From positions 37,143,005 through 37,207,004 of the forward strand of contig NC_084590.1 of NCBI RefSeq assembly GCF_033807715.1: 64,000 bases of DNA, given 5' to 3'. The notes below the pieces were generated by a model. That model did not search any database. It worked only from the letters and a program-made list of their open reading frames with translations, and was not told the origin of the DNA. The DNA is from Cololabis saira. Its lineage: Eukaryota; Chordata; Actinopteri; Beloniformes; Belonidae. This document shows, one piece after another, positions 1 through 12,590 of this stretch; position 1 is the stretch's first letter, and every line of letters starts with the position of its first letter. Made by a program: the position numbers and the translations under genes.

Positions 1-2527
1 GCAAAGCCCACCGTCCGACCACAGCAAAGGCTCGGCGGGCTGTGAACCGTCCCAGACAAAAATCTGCCGGGCCTCTGTTTTCCTCTGACTTCACTGATGA
101 AGTGGTAATTGTAGGAGAGGCCTCACACTTCCACGAGAGCAGACCATCTGCGTTCAGAAGTTGTCGTGCCACATTTAATTACTGACCTCATGGTACTCAC
201 ATAAGTTGAGGTTTATGAGCTACACATGTAGAAATGACTGTTTGCGTTGATGGTCAGTCAGCAGCATGGAAAGTCCCTCTTATGTGGATTAAAAAAAATA
301 GAGAAACTTCACATTATTTGAAAGATTTGATGGTTTTTTGACTCATCTTTCCATCTTTAGACATACTTTTTTGGTACATGGGTGTGTGAGAGAGGGGAAC
401 AAAAGAAAAACCTCTGTTGCAAGATCTCAATGCACATAAATGTTGAAAAAAAGACATACTTTTAAAGCAACACACTGAGCAGGGGACAGCTTATTTTCTG
501 CAACAGCATGTTTCTGGAAATGAGCTCAATACTGTTTGGAGTTTTTTTTTCTGCTGGGATAAGTGCCATGGTGGCAGTTACACATTGCTGTAAACACAAT
601 CCAGCTGTGTCAGTGGTCGCGCATCCATGATTGAGGAGGCTCCGAGTGTATCAGCATCTCTTCCCAGCTGAGACAGCATTTACACACACACCTCATTTAC
701 TTGTGATGATCAACTCGGTTTTCCGCCATTAGTGGAGTCATGGAGCCATTTGCTTTTCGCCTCCTTCTATATCAGTAGCAGCTGGTGGTCGCAGCAGAGT
801 ATGAAGAGAAAATCTGTGGACCAAAAACAGCTAGAGGCTAGTCAAGTCAAGCTCCACCCAAATACATTTTCCTTAAATTAGCACGTATTTGCCATTTTGA
901 TTGAATTTTGGTTGAACTGAGAGAATTGTTCAAAAAACTAAAAGAAAGTAAAGTAAATCATAAAATAAATTTATGAAACAGTTTATCATAGATTGAATAT
1001 TTTGTAGAATGGAGGCAACTCTGTGCTGGTTAAGTCAGGCAGCATTAGCAGTCCTGTATTAATATAATGATCTGTCCCAGGAGGCAAATTCAGCAGAATA
1101 ACTATCGATAATCCATTTATATGTTGCTGTTTTAGTTTATTGATTTGGTAAAGCCTCTGAATACCTCTTTCACTGCCAAAAATGCATCCTTTAAATCCTT
1201 AAACTGACCTGACCGGCTGCAGCTGCAGAGAACCATCTTTTCTTTCTTTTTTTTTCATAGTAACATCTGCTGAGAGCAAGGATGATGTTCAAGTCTGCTG
1301 TTTATCGCTGTAATGGCTAACGTTTGAATAAGCAGAATAAGCTAGTACATCCCTGCGATGGGCCGGCGAGCTGTCAGTGGTTTACCCCTGCCTCATGCTG
1401 GAAGCGAGCCGTGATCGGCCCAAGCAGATCCCCGATACCCTGAACAGGAATATTAATGGATGAACCGATGGATTGTTTGCAGAAAGTTGAAGCTGAGGGA
1501 AACATAAAAGGAAGTTCCGGATAAGGAGATTTGGGCCAATAACCTGTCAATGTCACATAAATGTGCAAAGACAACCACAATGGAGCCTTAACAGGAAAAC
1601 AGTTCTTCAAAAGCTGTGACAAAATGTCAGTTGACCAAAAAACGAAACCGGATCGCTCGAATCCACGCAGCAGAAAAGACGACTCTCAGATGATTTCACT
1701 TTTGTCCACTTTGTGTGCAGTTTCCTGTCACTTTGTCTGAGCAATGTGAACCATGCATGTAACAGAAAAGCCATCTTTTATTATCCTTCTTTTTTCTTTT
1801 TTTGGTGAAGCTCTAGTTCATCTGCTTAAACTGACACAGTTTTCCACCATTTTCCCTCCAACCACACTGATGCATGAACTCTCTTAACTTCGCTCTGCCT
1901 GCCCGAGACAGACTGACACAACACCAGAGTGCAGTGTGATTAAAGTGAAGGAGCTCAGAAATAGTCGCTGACCACATGAAGGCCGTATTACCGCCAGATG
2001 TCTGACACCATGGCGAGCATTCCCTCTCCATATCCGTCTTGAGCCCTTGTGAATTTAACAGATATTTTGGGGGGATTTCGCAAGATGGACTGAGCAGAAG
2101 ATGTGCTGCAGTGACAAACAACCACCTTTTGAGATTGTGGACTTCTTTTGAAACCAAAATCGTATATTCATACCTGCCTGCAGAACATCTAGCTGCAATC
2201 CAAAGAGTCACCTGACACTAATAAATGTAGCTGATTTGGTGTGGTGAAGGGGTGACAGCAGGGAAGGCTGCACCGAGCACTGACGGGAGGTGTGTAGAGT
2301 TGCACTTTGTCTTTTGTTGCATTTCTCGCCTTCTCTGGATTTACGATCTGCTTCTCACAGCCTCTGGCCCTTCGGTGCCTTAGCAGTCCCATGTGTCATA
2401 GGACACCGCTTCTTTCCAGCCAGTAAAAACCAGAAACCAGGACTCATAAGGCTATTGTGGACTTTATTTGACATCGAGGAAAAAGTCAATTTTATTTTTA
2501 TGACACACATAAACAGTTAGCTTAAGA
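1..2527. other. Non-coding DNA, no gene recognised
   Basis: Only short chance frames occur on both strands. No splice-flanked conserved peptide, RNA gene or repeat boundary could be identified. It may hold upstream 5'-UTR exons of the long robo1 transcript, which cannot be seen without RNA. Confidence 0.6.
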
Positions 2528-2538
2528 AGAAACTATTA

Positions 2539-2712
2539 TTATTGAATTTTTTTTAAAGATTTTGTGGCTTTGGTGGCCTTTATTTAGACAAAAAACATGT
2601 GGTAGAGAGAAGGGGAAGACATGGAGGCCAGGATTGGAACCCGGACCGGCCGCGCGGGCGCGATAACCTCTATAGATGCTGCGCCTGCTCAACCAACTGA
2701 GCTATCCGGCAC
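2539..2712 (-). mobile_element. tRNA-derived SINE, full-looking, with target-site duplication
   Basis: On the minus strand the element starts GTGCCGGATAGCTCAG and carries a pol III A box (TAGCTCAGTTGG) and, about 50 bases later, a B box (GGTTCCAATCC), as in a tRNA-derived head. A non-tRNA body and an A/T-rich tail follow. The insertion is bounded by a near-perfect 11-bp direct repeat, AGAAACTATTA (2528-2538) and AGAAGCTATTA (2713-2723), typical of target-primed reverse transcription. The family name is not assigned. Confidence 0.85.
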
Positions 2713-2723
2713 AGAAGCTATTA

Positions 2724-5160
2724 AAAACCGTTCATTCCTCTGGCGGGTTACCAGTACAGCTGCTTACAACTGGTGAATAACAGATGCAAAAGTTGATGCT
2801 TTGAATTATTGTTAAAGTAGGTAGCATAACCGTGAGGGCGACCCAAGACAACAAACAGGGCTTTATCAAAGCCAGATGTGGCTACTCTTGATGTTATTTC
2901 ACTTTGACTTGTAGGATGAAATATCCCAGCTGGTATCCATCCTTTTTTTCATGTTAGCACATGAACGTGGCTCATTTTCCGTGCGCCAGGTCAGCCTCTC
3001 CTCTGCCGATGGTAGTGATATTGTGAAGCCTATATAATTGTAGGCTAATAGACATGTTTAGAGATAAATACGCTTGAGATGTAACCGAATAAGTTTCACC
3101 GGTAAGGTTCTGTACCGACATGACTTATAGCAAATGGGTTGTGAAATATTATGAATTGTTTTACAGCCTGTAATTTTGTTGTCATCTCTAAAGCCGGTGG
3201 CGTGTTGGCAGGTGGAAACAAGCTTGGATTTAATGAGGTGACATTTTGATTTGATACTACTTATTAGGTTTATTAAAGTTATATTATTAGTTGTTTTATT
3301 TCATGCAGTAGCAGTCTCTTTTTTGTCTTCTGAAGGGTGATTTGGTTCATAATTTGCATCAGAAAGGGTCTAAACCGATGTTGAAATGTGATCCATGGCA
3401 GGGCGACCTGTGTTGGAATAAGCGTCATTATAGATAATGGATGGATGGATCCTTGGCATGACAGCTTTAGAGCTATGACTTTGAATTCCAAGGGGGAAAT
3501 GTATAGCATAACCTGTCAAACAGAGGAGACACCGAGTTCTCACACTGTAAATCTTCATCCGGCCTTCCGCTTTTTGTCTTGAAACTCGCTTGAGGTGATA
3601 CGGTCTTAAGCCCTTTTCCACTTGACAACCTAATGAATTTCATCACTACACATTTTAACACATCATTTGTCTTTCTTTAGCACGGCACAACTTTTCCGGA
3701 CGATGCCAAAGGCAGTCCGTCAAGACTCTGAATGGGTTTAATCTCGGCTGTCTCGCAGAACGAACTACTTCTCCTGGATTCCTTTCCAGTGAGCCGTTGG
3801 ATGTTTGAAACGCTGATCCTTGGGCCTTTGGACTAAAAAATGACATCACAAATGTGTAAGGCTCTTTGACACACTTTAGAAAAAGTCTGGGTGTCATTAT
3901 CCAGTGTGATAGCCGAAAATCAAACCCTTGCCGCAGGCTGGCTTGACATTTCATCTTTGTTCCCGCTGCTAAAACAAGCAACAACAAAAGGAGAACAAGC
4001 TCTTTCATGTCAGTCGGTAGATTTAGACCATCTTCACAGTTCCTTTGTGGCCTCACCAGCTACTTTGCACATCTGTTGATATGTAGAAAGAGCAACTAAA
4101 AAGCATGATGCACATTCTTCTTCTTCTTTCTATATATATTGATGTTTGTAGCATCTACAGAGATTGTCTCAGTAGTTCTGAGTAATTGGCGTCTTGCCTG
4201 AAATGCTCTTACCGCACATCTTCCCCAGGCTTCATTTTCATCTCATCTAATCGGAGCTCAGCATATTGAAAGCAGAAGTTGGGGTTTATCTTCACTCTCT
4301 CATTGGACTGTGAATGGCTGGAGTGTGCTCCAGTAAATGAGCATACACATGTTGCCGCCTGACAAGCACCGATCCGTGGTGGAGCGAGAGCGTTTGTGCA
4401 GACAGCGTGAGGCTGCGGGCCGGAGATAGTGCCTGCTGTTTGTTCAGATTGCTTGACTTCAGATCAGATGGCGACTGAGCTGTGACATGGTTAATCACAG
4501 AAAAATGAACAGAATCACTGCCTTGAAGTCACTGCTGAGCTGCCATGTGCAAAGCATTCTCCTACCTCAAAGTACGTACTAGTACAGGTTTTACCAAAGA
4601 GGAACAAGCCCGGCTGCAGACTCAACATGAAGCAGGTGATCAAAGAGCTTTTTGTGAAATTAACATAGTAAGACCTGATGCAAATATAGGTACGTTTGCC
4701 TTTTAATGCCTCAAGCATCACTGGTTTCTTCAAGCCAAATGCCCTGTATTGATGGATACGAGTCCCGAGTCAGTGACTAACAGTGCAAGCTGTAGGTTTT
4801 CTTTGCAGACGGTCTTGTTGACAGTTTAATGAGGACGTTCTGAAACAAATCCTTGACAGAAACTCTCAAGGCCTATCAGACTGGTCGCTGTTAACTTGCT
4901 TCCATGTGCGTTGTATTTTAGAGTTTAGGCAACCTAATTTAAAGTCAATTTTAGTGCCTAAAAATAGTCAAAGTATAATATCTTAAAGTGCCTGTAAAGT
5001 GGTGATTTAGGTGTACTTGATGAAGCCGCCAGTGAGTGTGCATAGTCATGGTTTATGCTTGTTTTTATGTTTTAAATTAGATTATATCTTGTTAGGTAGG
5101 CTAAAATTTTTCATAATTTTTTTCTGTTATCATCAGATATTCATTCTTATTCAGTTAGAG
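2724..5160. other. Non-coding DNA, no gene recognised
   Basis: No supportable gene. A 133-codon minus-strand frame at 3655-4056 has a hydrophobic run but no family resemblance or splice context. Confidence 0.6.
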
Positions 5161-5602
5161 GTCGGAATAACTTTCATTTACCTCTTTGTCGTACCTGCAG
5201 TCACCAATCCTTTATCAAATTCCATGGCCCTCAACTCTGGAACTGTTTAGATAGGTCTCTTAAGTTAGCGTCATCCTTAAAAATGTTTAGGACCAGCTTG
5301 GTGGGGTATCTTTTATTTAGACAAAATTAATCAGGCTATTCCTACTGAAATTAAATTGCCATTTCATGGATATTTTTGTTTGTGTACTTATTGTATTTTT
5401 CTTTGTTTCTTTTACCTTTTCTTTTTTCCTTTCTATTCTTTTGCTATTGACTGATTTGTTTTGGTGATTTTGTATTGAGGGGAGGATTTCTTATAAGCCC
5501 TTCGGGCTTCTTTTCCTCTCCTGCACAAATTATTTGTCCTTGTATGATAAAAAAAATTATTGTGTTATCACTGTGCAAAAAAAAAAAAATAAATAAATAA
5601 AA
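5161..5602 (+). mobile_element. LINE 3' end (degenerate RT C-terminus plus 3' UTR)
   Basis: One frame from about 5163 reads RNNFHLPLCRTCSHQSF and, further on, GPQLWNCLDRSLKLASSLK and MFRTSLVGYLL, the usual C-terminal end of non-LTR retrotransposon ORF2 (LWN motif), closing with TAA near 5329. The 3' UTR has a perfect AAGCCC-TTC-GGGCTT stem-loop (5495-5509) and ends in an A-rich tail with AAAT repeats (5577-5602). The element is 5'-truncated; the clade (L2, CR1 or Rex1-like) is undetermined. Confidence 0.75.
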
Positions 5603-5689
5603 AGCGTAGCTTTGAAATGATAAATGACTGTCAGTTCAGTTACATGTTAACTGAGTGTCAGGGGTTTTACAATCATTCTTTATGTGCTA

Positions 5690-6040
5690 TGGACACACGT
5701 TACAGCTTAATTAAAACACACACAAACAGACCCCACAGCCATTTAGTCTCTTAACAAACATACATAGGAACTCCATACATCCAGTGCAATATACTCCCTA
5801 TAAGTACAAATTCAAACTTAACTTATTTACACTTAGTGCAATACTTTCACTTAGCTCTTCATCTGGCTCTCTGTAAAGTCTGTATCTTGTGTCTTTCCTA
5901 CCTGATATGTCTTCATGTGTGGCTTTGTCATGTGACTGTATGTTAGTCGCTTTATCTTTTTTAATACGACTGGACTGGTTAGTTACAATTTCATTGTGAC
6001 CTGATACAGTGACAAATAAAGGTATCCATCTATCTACAGA
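5690..6040 (+). mobile_element. Probable LINE 3'-UTR fragment
   Basis: A non-coding stretch ends in ATTTCATTGTGACCTGATAC followed by AGTGACAAATAAAGG and short ATCT-type repeats (ATCCATCTATCTAC). This resembles common fish non-LTR retrotransposon tails with a tandem-repeat terminus. No coding part is visible. Confidence 0.45.
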
Positions 6041-6344
6041 AACTATCTGAGAACAGTATAAGGTTTGATTGTAATACAGTCCTGTTGGTCCTTGACAGCT
6101 TTTACATTGAAAATTAATAAAAACTGTTTATATTTAAGCAAACTATATTTAAGTATATTACGCTAAATAAATATGTAGTAAGATGCACCCTAAATCATGG
6201 GAGTCAACTCTTATGTATTTATGTATTTATGTCTTAGTCATCAGGTCAATGTTTTCCAGCAGATTTATTTTTTTTAAATCTAAATATTCTTACTATTTAT
6301 GACATCAACAGTTACCAAATATGCATTTTTCTTTACAAAATATT

Positions 6345-6932
6345 TTCCTCAGAAGGAAATGTTCCTGATCACTTTAGTTCATACTTTGCCACTAACTCCC
6401 AAATTCATTCCTACTCAACTCGGCAGGCCCTAGCCCTACATCCGCCTAAATGTCTGGAATCAAGAAGCCAATTTTTGTTTAGATTTAGAGGTGTCAAAGT
6501 CTGGAATAGTTGGTACCATATTGCAAAACATTGTAGGTCCCTATCCATGTTCAAAAGTCGCTCAAGAGAGCATTTAATTCAAAAATGTAGTCAAGAAAGC
6601 TCTTAATGTTCTTGTGTTGCCATTTGTTCAGCTTAATACTCATATTTTCATGATCATGTGTACAGTAATTTTTTTTTAATCTTTTTTTTTTATTATTATT
6701 ATTTTTTTATTATTTTATTTTCATTCATGTTCTACATGCAATTTTTATGATTTATTTTTATTTTTATGATTTTATATCCTCATAAGGATTTTGTTAAATG
6801 TTATTAGGTGGGGGCTCCTCATAAGCCTACTGGCTTGCTCGCTCCTCCCTGCACAGTTTCTTTTAACTGAACTTAACTTGTGTAATGTTCTTTTTGTTAT
6901 GTGCTAAATAAACTAAACTAAACTAAACTAAG
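6345..6932 (+). mobile_element. Second LINE 3' end, different subfamily
   Basis: A frame starting near 6360 reads STRQALALHPPKC, then FRFRGVKVWNSWYHIAKH and SLSMFKSRSREHLIQ, again the ORF2 C-terminus. An AT-rich 3' UTR follows with stem-loop AAGCC-TACT-GGCTT (6823-6836) and a (TAAAC)n tail (about 6904-6930). It is 5'-truncated and lies in the same orientation as the copy at 5.2 kb. Confidence 0.7.
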
Positions 6933-8308
6933 CAGAAGAAGAAACCTTTTGAATGAAAAATCAAGTTCAGCTGCCTTTTATTCAAATGTTTATAAACACA
7001 TAGAAGGACTTGACTTCCTTCCTCAGAGCACAAATGACTTGAAAAATGAAGACATTTTATTTAACGTGACTGGTTTTGCAAAAACTGTTTTACAGCAAAG
7101 GTCAGGGGGGAGGTAAAAGGAGCAATAATAACCAATAATTGCATGTCAGTGAAGCTATTCAGCAAGCATGACTTCAAACTGTGATTCAGTAAGCGTTCAC
7201 TCATCTGTTTTGACCATAACACAGCTTGAGAGAAGAACGAAATGAATAGGTGTGCGTGGTGTGAACTGACAGCTTTGTGTCATAACATCAAAGTCTGAGG
7301 AGGCCATACATCACCGGTGGATCTTATCCTCTGTTTGGATTACGTTACAGAAATTCCCCTTGGCTCGCATTAGTGCCACAAACAGCCTCGAAGCATTTAC
7401 CAGAAACGGAGGGCACAGGTGAGCTGGGAATGATAAACAACTATCGAGCCTCTGCATCTTTGTTCAACAGAATTAGTATGCTAAGCAGGGTGGTTGCTTT
7501 GAAGTGAGTCCTGGAGTCACATGTCAGGCATTATAGTCACATTGTCTGATTAGAAACAGTTACCAGCACAACACATTTTCACAAATGTTTGCATGTGCAA
7601 GCAGCTTGAGAATGTGGACCGGAGACTTTTTCTTCTCTGGTGTTTAGATTTTGGAAAGAACTGCTTGCATTAACATATTGATTGAATTTTCTGAGATTAC
7701 ACAAAAGTAAGCATGAACCAAGTTGCAGGGCTCTTGAATTCCCCTGAATTTTTGAGTGCACACATGTCCCTGATTACGCAAATGAAATAGCAGGAAGTGG
7801 TAGCGTCACTGTAGTTTGTCATTAATTTTCTGCAACCTTGAAATAAGGTTTGAATTATCTGCTCCGCTGCCCCCTTAACTAATCTGCTCTAGTCACAAGC
7901 CTGCGGCTTCTCTTTTAGATTACTGTTGCACTTTTATCTCTTGTCTTCCTCGGAGTATTGAAAAAAGGATTTTGATATATTTATTTATTTATGATAACCC
8001 AAGAAAAAGAGTGTCAGCTTGCATTGCTCACTTAAATCTCAGGACTGTGAGGTGAACTTTCAGGTATGGCGGCAGCAGAGAGAATACAATGTCCTTGTGA
8101 GAAGGTATCCATGAAGTTCAGCGTTCTGTCAGCTGTGACGGTGTGGAAATCGTCAAGCTGCTTCTGAGTCATGGCCACGAGCTTTACAACCCAGATTTGT
8201 AAATAACAAGCATTGAGAAACTGTTAACATTGGGTACGGGGCTTTACATTTTTTTGATGATCTTATTTTTCTTACCTAAGATAAAAACTCTCAATCTGTC
8301 TCTCTATG
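6933..8308. other. Non-coding DNA between LINE tail and hAT MITE
   Basis: Nothing recognisable beyond a short TTTA-repeat patch near 7978-7994. Confidence 0.6.
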
Positions 8309-8316
8309 CTCTATTT

Positions 8317-8942
8317 TAGGGCTGGGCGATATGGACCAAAAGTCATATCTCGATATTTTCTAGCTAAATGGCGATACTCGATATATATCTCGATATTTTT
8401 TCTGTGCCTTAATTGGGGTTTCCCCCAAAGCATTATAGCATAGCATCTCTGTTAGCATCTCTGTTAGCATCTATGTTAGCTTCATTTTTTTCTGAGGCAA
8501 ACCCTTAAAATGTCACACAGGTACCTTTATTAACAGAGGTCTGCACAATATCAACATGTATAAAACAAATGAAATAAAAATAAACTGCCTGCATATATAG
8601 AATAAAAATGCTTCTTGAATAAAATAAAACAAATATCCCTTTCCTGCATAACAATTAAATTAAAATACACTGTGCAATTAATACAATGTAGACAGTAACA
8701 GGCAGACTTTTCCACTGAGGTTGACAGTTGTGCAAATAACAAAACATTTGTGCAAATCTCAAATAAAACATTCAAGTCAATTTGTCACAAAATAAGCTAT
8801 ATCAAAATCGTAAAAAAAAAATGTAAAAAAAAAAAAAAAAAAAAAAAAAATTTAAATCGATATAAACGATATTGTCTCGTACCATATCGTGTTTGAAAAT
8901 ATATCGATATATATTAAAATCTCGATATATCGCCCAGCCCTA
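8317..8942. mobile_element. hAT-type MITE, family 1 copy A
   Basis: Terminal inverted repeats TAGGGCTGGGCGATAT and ATATCGCCCAGCCCTA bound a 626-bp element rich in ATCGAT/TATCGATA. It is flanked by a perfect 8-bp target duplication CTCTATTT (8309-8316 and 8943-8950), diagnostic of hAT transposition. It has no transposase. Compared with copies B and C it lacks about 36 bp after GAGGCAAACCCTTAAAA and instead has a three-fold GTTAGCATCT expansion near 8450-8480. A long poly(A) lies near 8826-8850. Confidence 0.92.
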
Positions 8943-8950
8943 CTCTATTT

Positions 8951-9612
8951 ATTAGTCCGTCTCGCCCTGTGTCAGCAAAATGAACCTCTGGACTTATGGC
9001 AACTCGGTTTGTCTGAGCTCCACCACGATGTCAGCACAAGTCCAGACCGCTCGCGGGCTTTGAACTTGTTTAACGTCAGTGTTGTCAACCAACCGAGAGG
9101 CAAAGTTTCAAGTAGGCATGATGATATTTGTCACGTCATGTGAAGGTGTGGAAATGAGATATCCATGGAAAGTATTACACAAAAGTCCTCCAATTCAACA
9201 TGCTCACCAGGGATAAAACTGCTCTGAAAAGCAGCTGTGAGTGAGAACGTATAGTGTCAGCTGCTAACTGGCCACGATTCTGCTTCGCACTGAGGGATTT
9301 ACACAGAGGTTCAGTCAGCGGCGCTGCAATATTTAGCAACCCCGAGCCAATCAGCACTATTTGTCCTGGAACTGCCTTGCTGCATTCTGCGAGGGGCTGT
9401 TGAAGCTCCACCAGCATGTGAATCGACACGTACTGTTTTTATTTTTTTGCACGTTCATGCGGCCACAATAAACCGACCCCGCGTTCACGGATGGATGCTT
9501 CCAGTTGTGAGGATTGACGTGTCTTTATTTGCTGTGGGTTTTGTAACCAACGAAACTGTGTTTGGAAAGAGATATGATACACAACACTGCAGGGCAACTG
9601 TCAACAGAGAAA

Positions 9613-9659
<47 letters not shown>

Positions 9660-10472
9660 GCGTGTGTGCGTGTAAGCATCCATTCACACACAAACTGGCA
9701 AGTCTGATCAGAATTGCTGTTTGCCATCGCGCTGATCCTCCGTCTTGCTGCACTGTGGAACTCCGGCTGTAAAGTCAAAGATCATTTGGAAAACGTCTGC
9801 AAAATCAACTTCTGTTAAATTTTTATCTGACTTCCTTTTTTTTACTAACAATTAACCAATTCGAACAAATACGGTTTCAATTATTGCAGTTTATAACTGC
9901 CAATATTATGGCAACAGTCTTAATTACGTGCTGAAAAAATAATACAAGAGTGCAACATGAAATTGATACTCAGACATAATAATCTTCTCCTCATGCTCTT
10001 CCTTCTGATTATTACCCATCCACAAACTACTGAAAAGCAGTTTGTGTGTTTTGAAGGTGCATATCCAAGTTATTATACACTGTTATTTTGCTATGTGAAC
10101 ATGTAGAGGTGTAACTTCAGACTCCCAAGTGAAAGTCCAGACCTTCTCCCTCTCTGTGTGTTGTAATCTGAGCTGCTCGTTTCAGTGTTGAAGCAGCTGG
10201 TCCGGCTGGATGTGCATGTTGTTGCGTGTGAGTTCCTGCTGTGCAGTCTCCAGTGGGTGAAAGTCCAGATTTTGTTCTCCGGAGAAGATGCCTCTCACAA
10301 AGAGAGGAACAAGACCAGAGCCCGTGTTGGTGTGTTTGCTCAGCGTCATGGAGACCGATGAGACACGGCATGTCCTGGTTAGCCTCACACCTCCATGGTC
10401 CTTAGTCCGGATTTTGGACCTTTATGTATTGTTCCTCCATGGCTGTGTGTCTCCCACGGATCAGAAACATGC
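8951..10472. other. Non-coding DNA with one GT microsatellite
   Basis: No gene recognised. Frames across 9447-9778 are produced by the GT tract. Confidence 0.6.
9615..9674 (+). repeat. (GT)n microsatellite
   Basis: About 20 uninterrupted GT units, followed by GCGTGT-interrupted repeats. Confidence 0.95.
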
Positions 10473-10707
10473 ACATTAGGTTTAGTTTCCGTTCTAAATT
10501 GAGTGCTGGAGTTAAATTGCACATGGATGGTTTTGTCGTTTTTGACTTTGGGCGGCGCTGTCCTGAACTGGCGACCTGTCTACGGTGTTCCCACCTTTCA
10601 CCCAATGACAGCTGGGATACGCTTTAGCACCCCCTTCCCATCGCCCCCCACCCCCCCTGCGACCCTGAGCAGGATGAAGCAGCTGTAGAAAATGGGTGCA
10701 TTGATGG
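10473..10707 (+). mobile_element. Dispersed teleost retroposon, older copy
   Basis: The sequence ACTGGCGACCTGTCTACGG, then CCCAATGACAGCTGGGATA and GCGACCCTGAGCAGGATGAA, ending GAAAATGGGTGCATTGATGG, belongs to a very common fish repeat with an ATGG-type tail. The same family recurs at 23131 in reverse. The clade is not assigned. Confidence 0.7.
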
Positions 10708-11925
10708 AGGAACTGCTAAAAAGGCTTGAAATTAGGTGTCACTTTTAGTTTCGGCGTCATTTGCTATGGGCTGAGATTCATTTGTTTTGGACTGACTGGT
10801 TTTCTAATGGTTTCTGAGTTTTCATATTGGACCTTGAACAGGGTTTTAACTGTATTTAACTCCTTCAGTTGTCAGCCTACAGGAAACCAGCGGTCATGCA
10901 ATTATATAAAGGCAACTTTTAATTACTGTGGTACTGAATGAGTACTGCTTATGAGGCCGGATGTGATAAAATATGTGATGATGGATATCACTGTAATTAT
11001 TTTTCTCTTGTAAAATTTAAAATTAGGATATATGAATCTGGCATACTAATTACATCTTGCTTGGTATTATTTATGCGCTGCGAACCTTGCTTGAATTTGT
11101 GTTAGTGTAGTAACAGACATGGTGAAAGGACATTTGGTCTCCAGAGCTGAGTTTGTATGTCTTGGCCTGGCTCACTTGTTCCACGTTCTCACAACCGGTC
11201 CTGCCTAACCTAATGCTCATATATACATATATACAAAAAGTTGGAATGATTTTGTTTTCTGTTGCGTGATTCTGTTGTAGGTTCTATTCAGTGTTGTTGC
11301 TGTTTTGGAGCTTTTATGTTGTTCCTGGGATCTTCTGGAGTCACTTGAAGTGTTGGAATGGTTCTATGGAAGCAACCCCAGCTAGAGGAGCTCCATCTAA
11401 TCTGACAGTTTTTCCATGAAAATAAAATTCCCTCACAAAATTCCCTCCACGATTGTGAGGCTATAGTATTAATTTGCTTATTTGTTCTTTTTGTCGATTC
11501 TTCTGTGAAAATTGTAATTCCCCGCTCTGTTTACTACTTTGCTTTTACATATGTTGTAGGACCAGTCCCGTACAATTCAACAGTAATCCTTCTGCGCTAT
11601 TTTCTCTATAAGTCCTGATAAACATTTGAATGATACTAATACATTTGGACACAGACACGTAATAGAAATAATGTAAATTATAAATTGGCTATAAGATAAC
11701 TAAAAAAAAAATGTCTGGCTGTCTTATAGCAGCCAGCTTGAGATCTGGATATGTGGATTGACTGTGCTAAGATTTGTTTCCATTTCCCTGCACTACTACT
11801 TTTTGCCTGCTGTAAAGTATTGCATGTTACCCTAAAAGAGTTACATTTCCAGAATTCTAAGAATAGGACCTCATCCTATTCTCTAAATGAATTATCACGA
11901 TCATGAATAGGTAAACCTTGTCTTA
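10708..11925. other. AT-rich non-coding DNA
   Basis: No gene or repeat boundary recognised. Confidence 0.6.
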
Positions 11926-11929
11926 TTAA

Positions 11930-12270
11930 AGGAGCTTGAGGCTCCTTTTAAGAAATGAGACTCTCTAGCGCCACCCTTCACCACGACGGCCGTTGGGGGT
12001 ACTGCAGCCAACAGTGAAGCCGGCACGGGAGAACGGGGAGAACGCACATGCAGCGTCATGTGACGTCACATCCACAGGACAGCGCGGGAAATTCCGGCCC
12101 GGAATTGCAGCACATTTTGCAGCACACAGCCTGTTCAAGGCAAAGGAGAGATACACTAGAGGGCTCATTCTTTTTGGTTTGGAACGCTTCATCTGACTTT
12201 ATTACTAGAAAACTTAAAACGTATACAAATTATTTTCATAAATCCTGCCTCAATCCTGCCTCATGCTCCT
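11930..12270 (+). mobile_element. TTAA-flanked MITE, copy 1
   Basis: Begins AGGAGCTTGAGGC and ends GCCTCATGCTCCT (inverted repeats), flanked on both sides by TTAA (11926-11929 and 12271-12274), which fits piggyBac or Kolobok-type insertion. It is 341 bp, with no coding capacity. It contains a perfect palindromic CRE, TGACGTCA (12061-12068), and two GGAGAACGG-type units. The flanking tandem repeat shows the empty site. Confidence 0.85.
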
Positions 12271-12285
12271 TTAAATATAAAATCT

Positions 12286-12590
12286 GATAGAGCATCACCA
12301 ATAACAAATCCTTTAATATCAGGACTGCTGGCTCTGGCTTCTTCTGAATGAGTGGGACATCGTCTGCATAAAGGCATAGTTTGTTCCCTATGTCTTACTA
12401 CCTTATAGGGCCATGTACTGTCTTATTAAAGGTATAACCTGATAGAGCATATGCACCCATACCAAATCCATTAATCTCAGGACGGCTGGCTCTGCTTTCT
12501 TCTGGATGAGTGGGATATCGTCTGCATAAAGGCATAGTTTTTTTTTCCCTATGTCTTGTTACCTTATAGGGCCGAGTCTTGTCTCATGGT
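12286..12590 (+). repeat. Tandem duplication, unit about 155 bp
   Basis: Two adjacent diverged copies start GATAGAGCAT at 12286 and 12441. Each contains GGCTGGCTCTG, then GATATCGTCTGCATAAAGGC (GACATCGTC... in unit 1) and CCTTATAGGGCC. The sequence before the first copy is interrupted by the TTAA MITE. Confidence 0.8.

Noticed and set aside
3655..4056. 133-codon minus-strand frame with a Leu-rich segment
   Set aside because: The Leu run comes from a CTT/GTT-rich patch. There is no family resemblance and no splice sites.
8551..8775. 74-codon minus-strand frame repeated almost identically at 59589-59813
   Set aside because: It recurs because it lies inside the same non-autonomous hAT MITE. It has no transposase features and is disrupted in the 53-kb copy.
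9447..9778. Frames across the GT tract encoding Cys-Val or Thr-His runs
   Set aside because: Dinucleotide repeat artefact, as also at 17483-17722 and 59068-59271.
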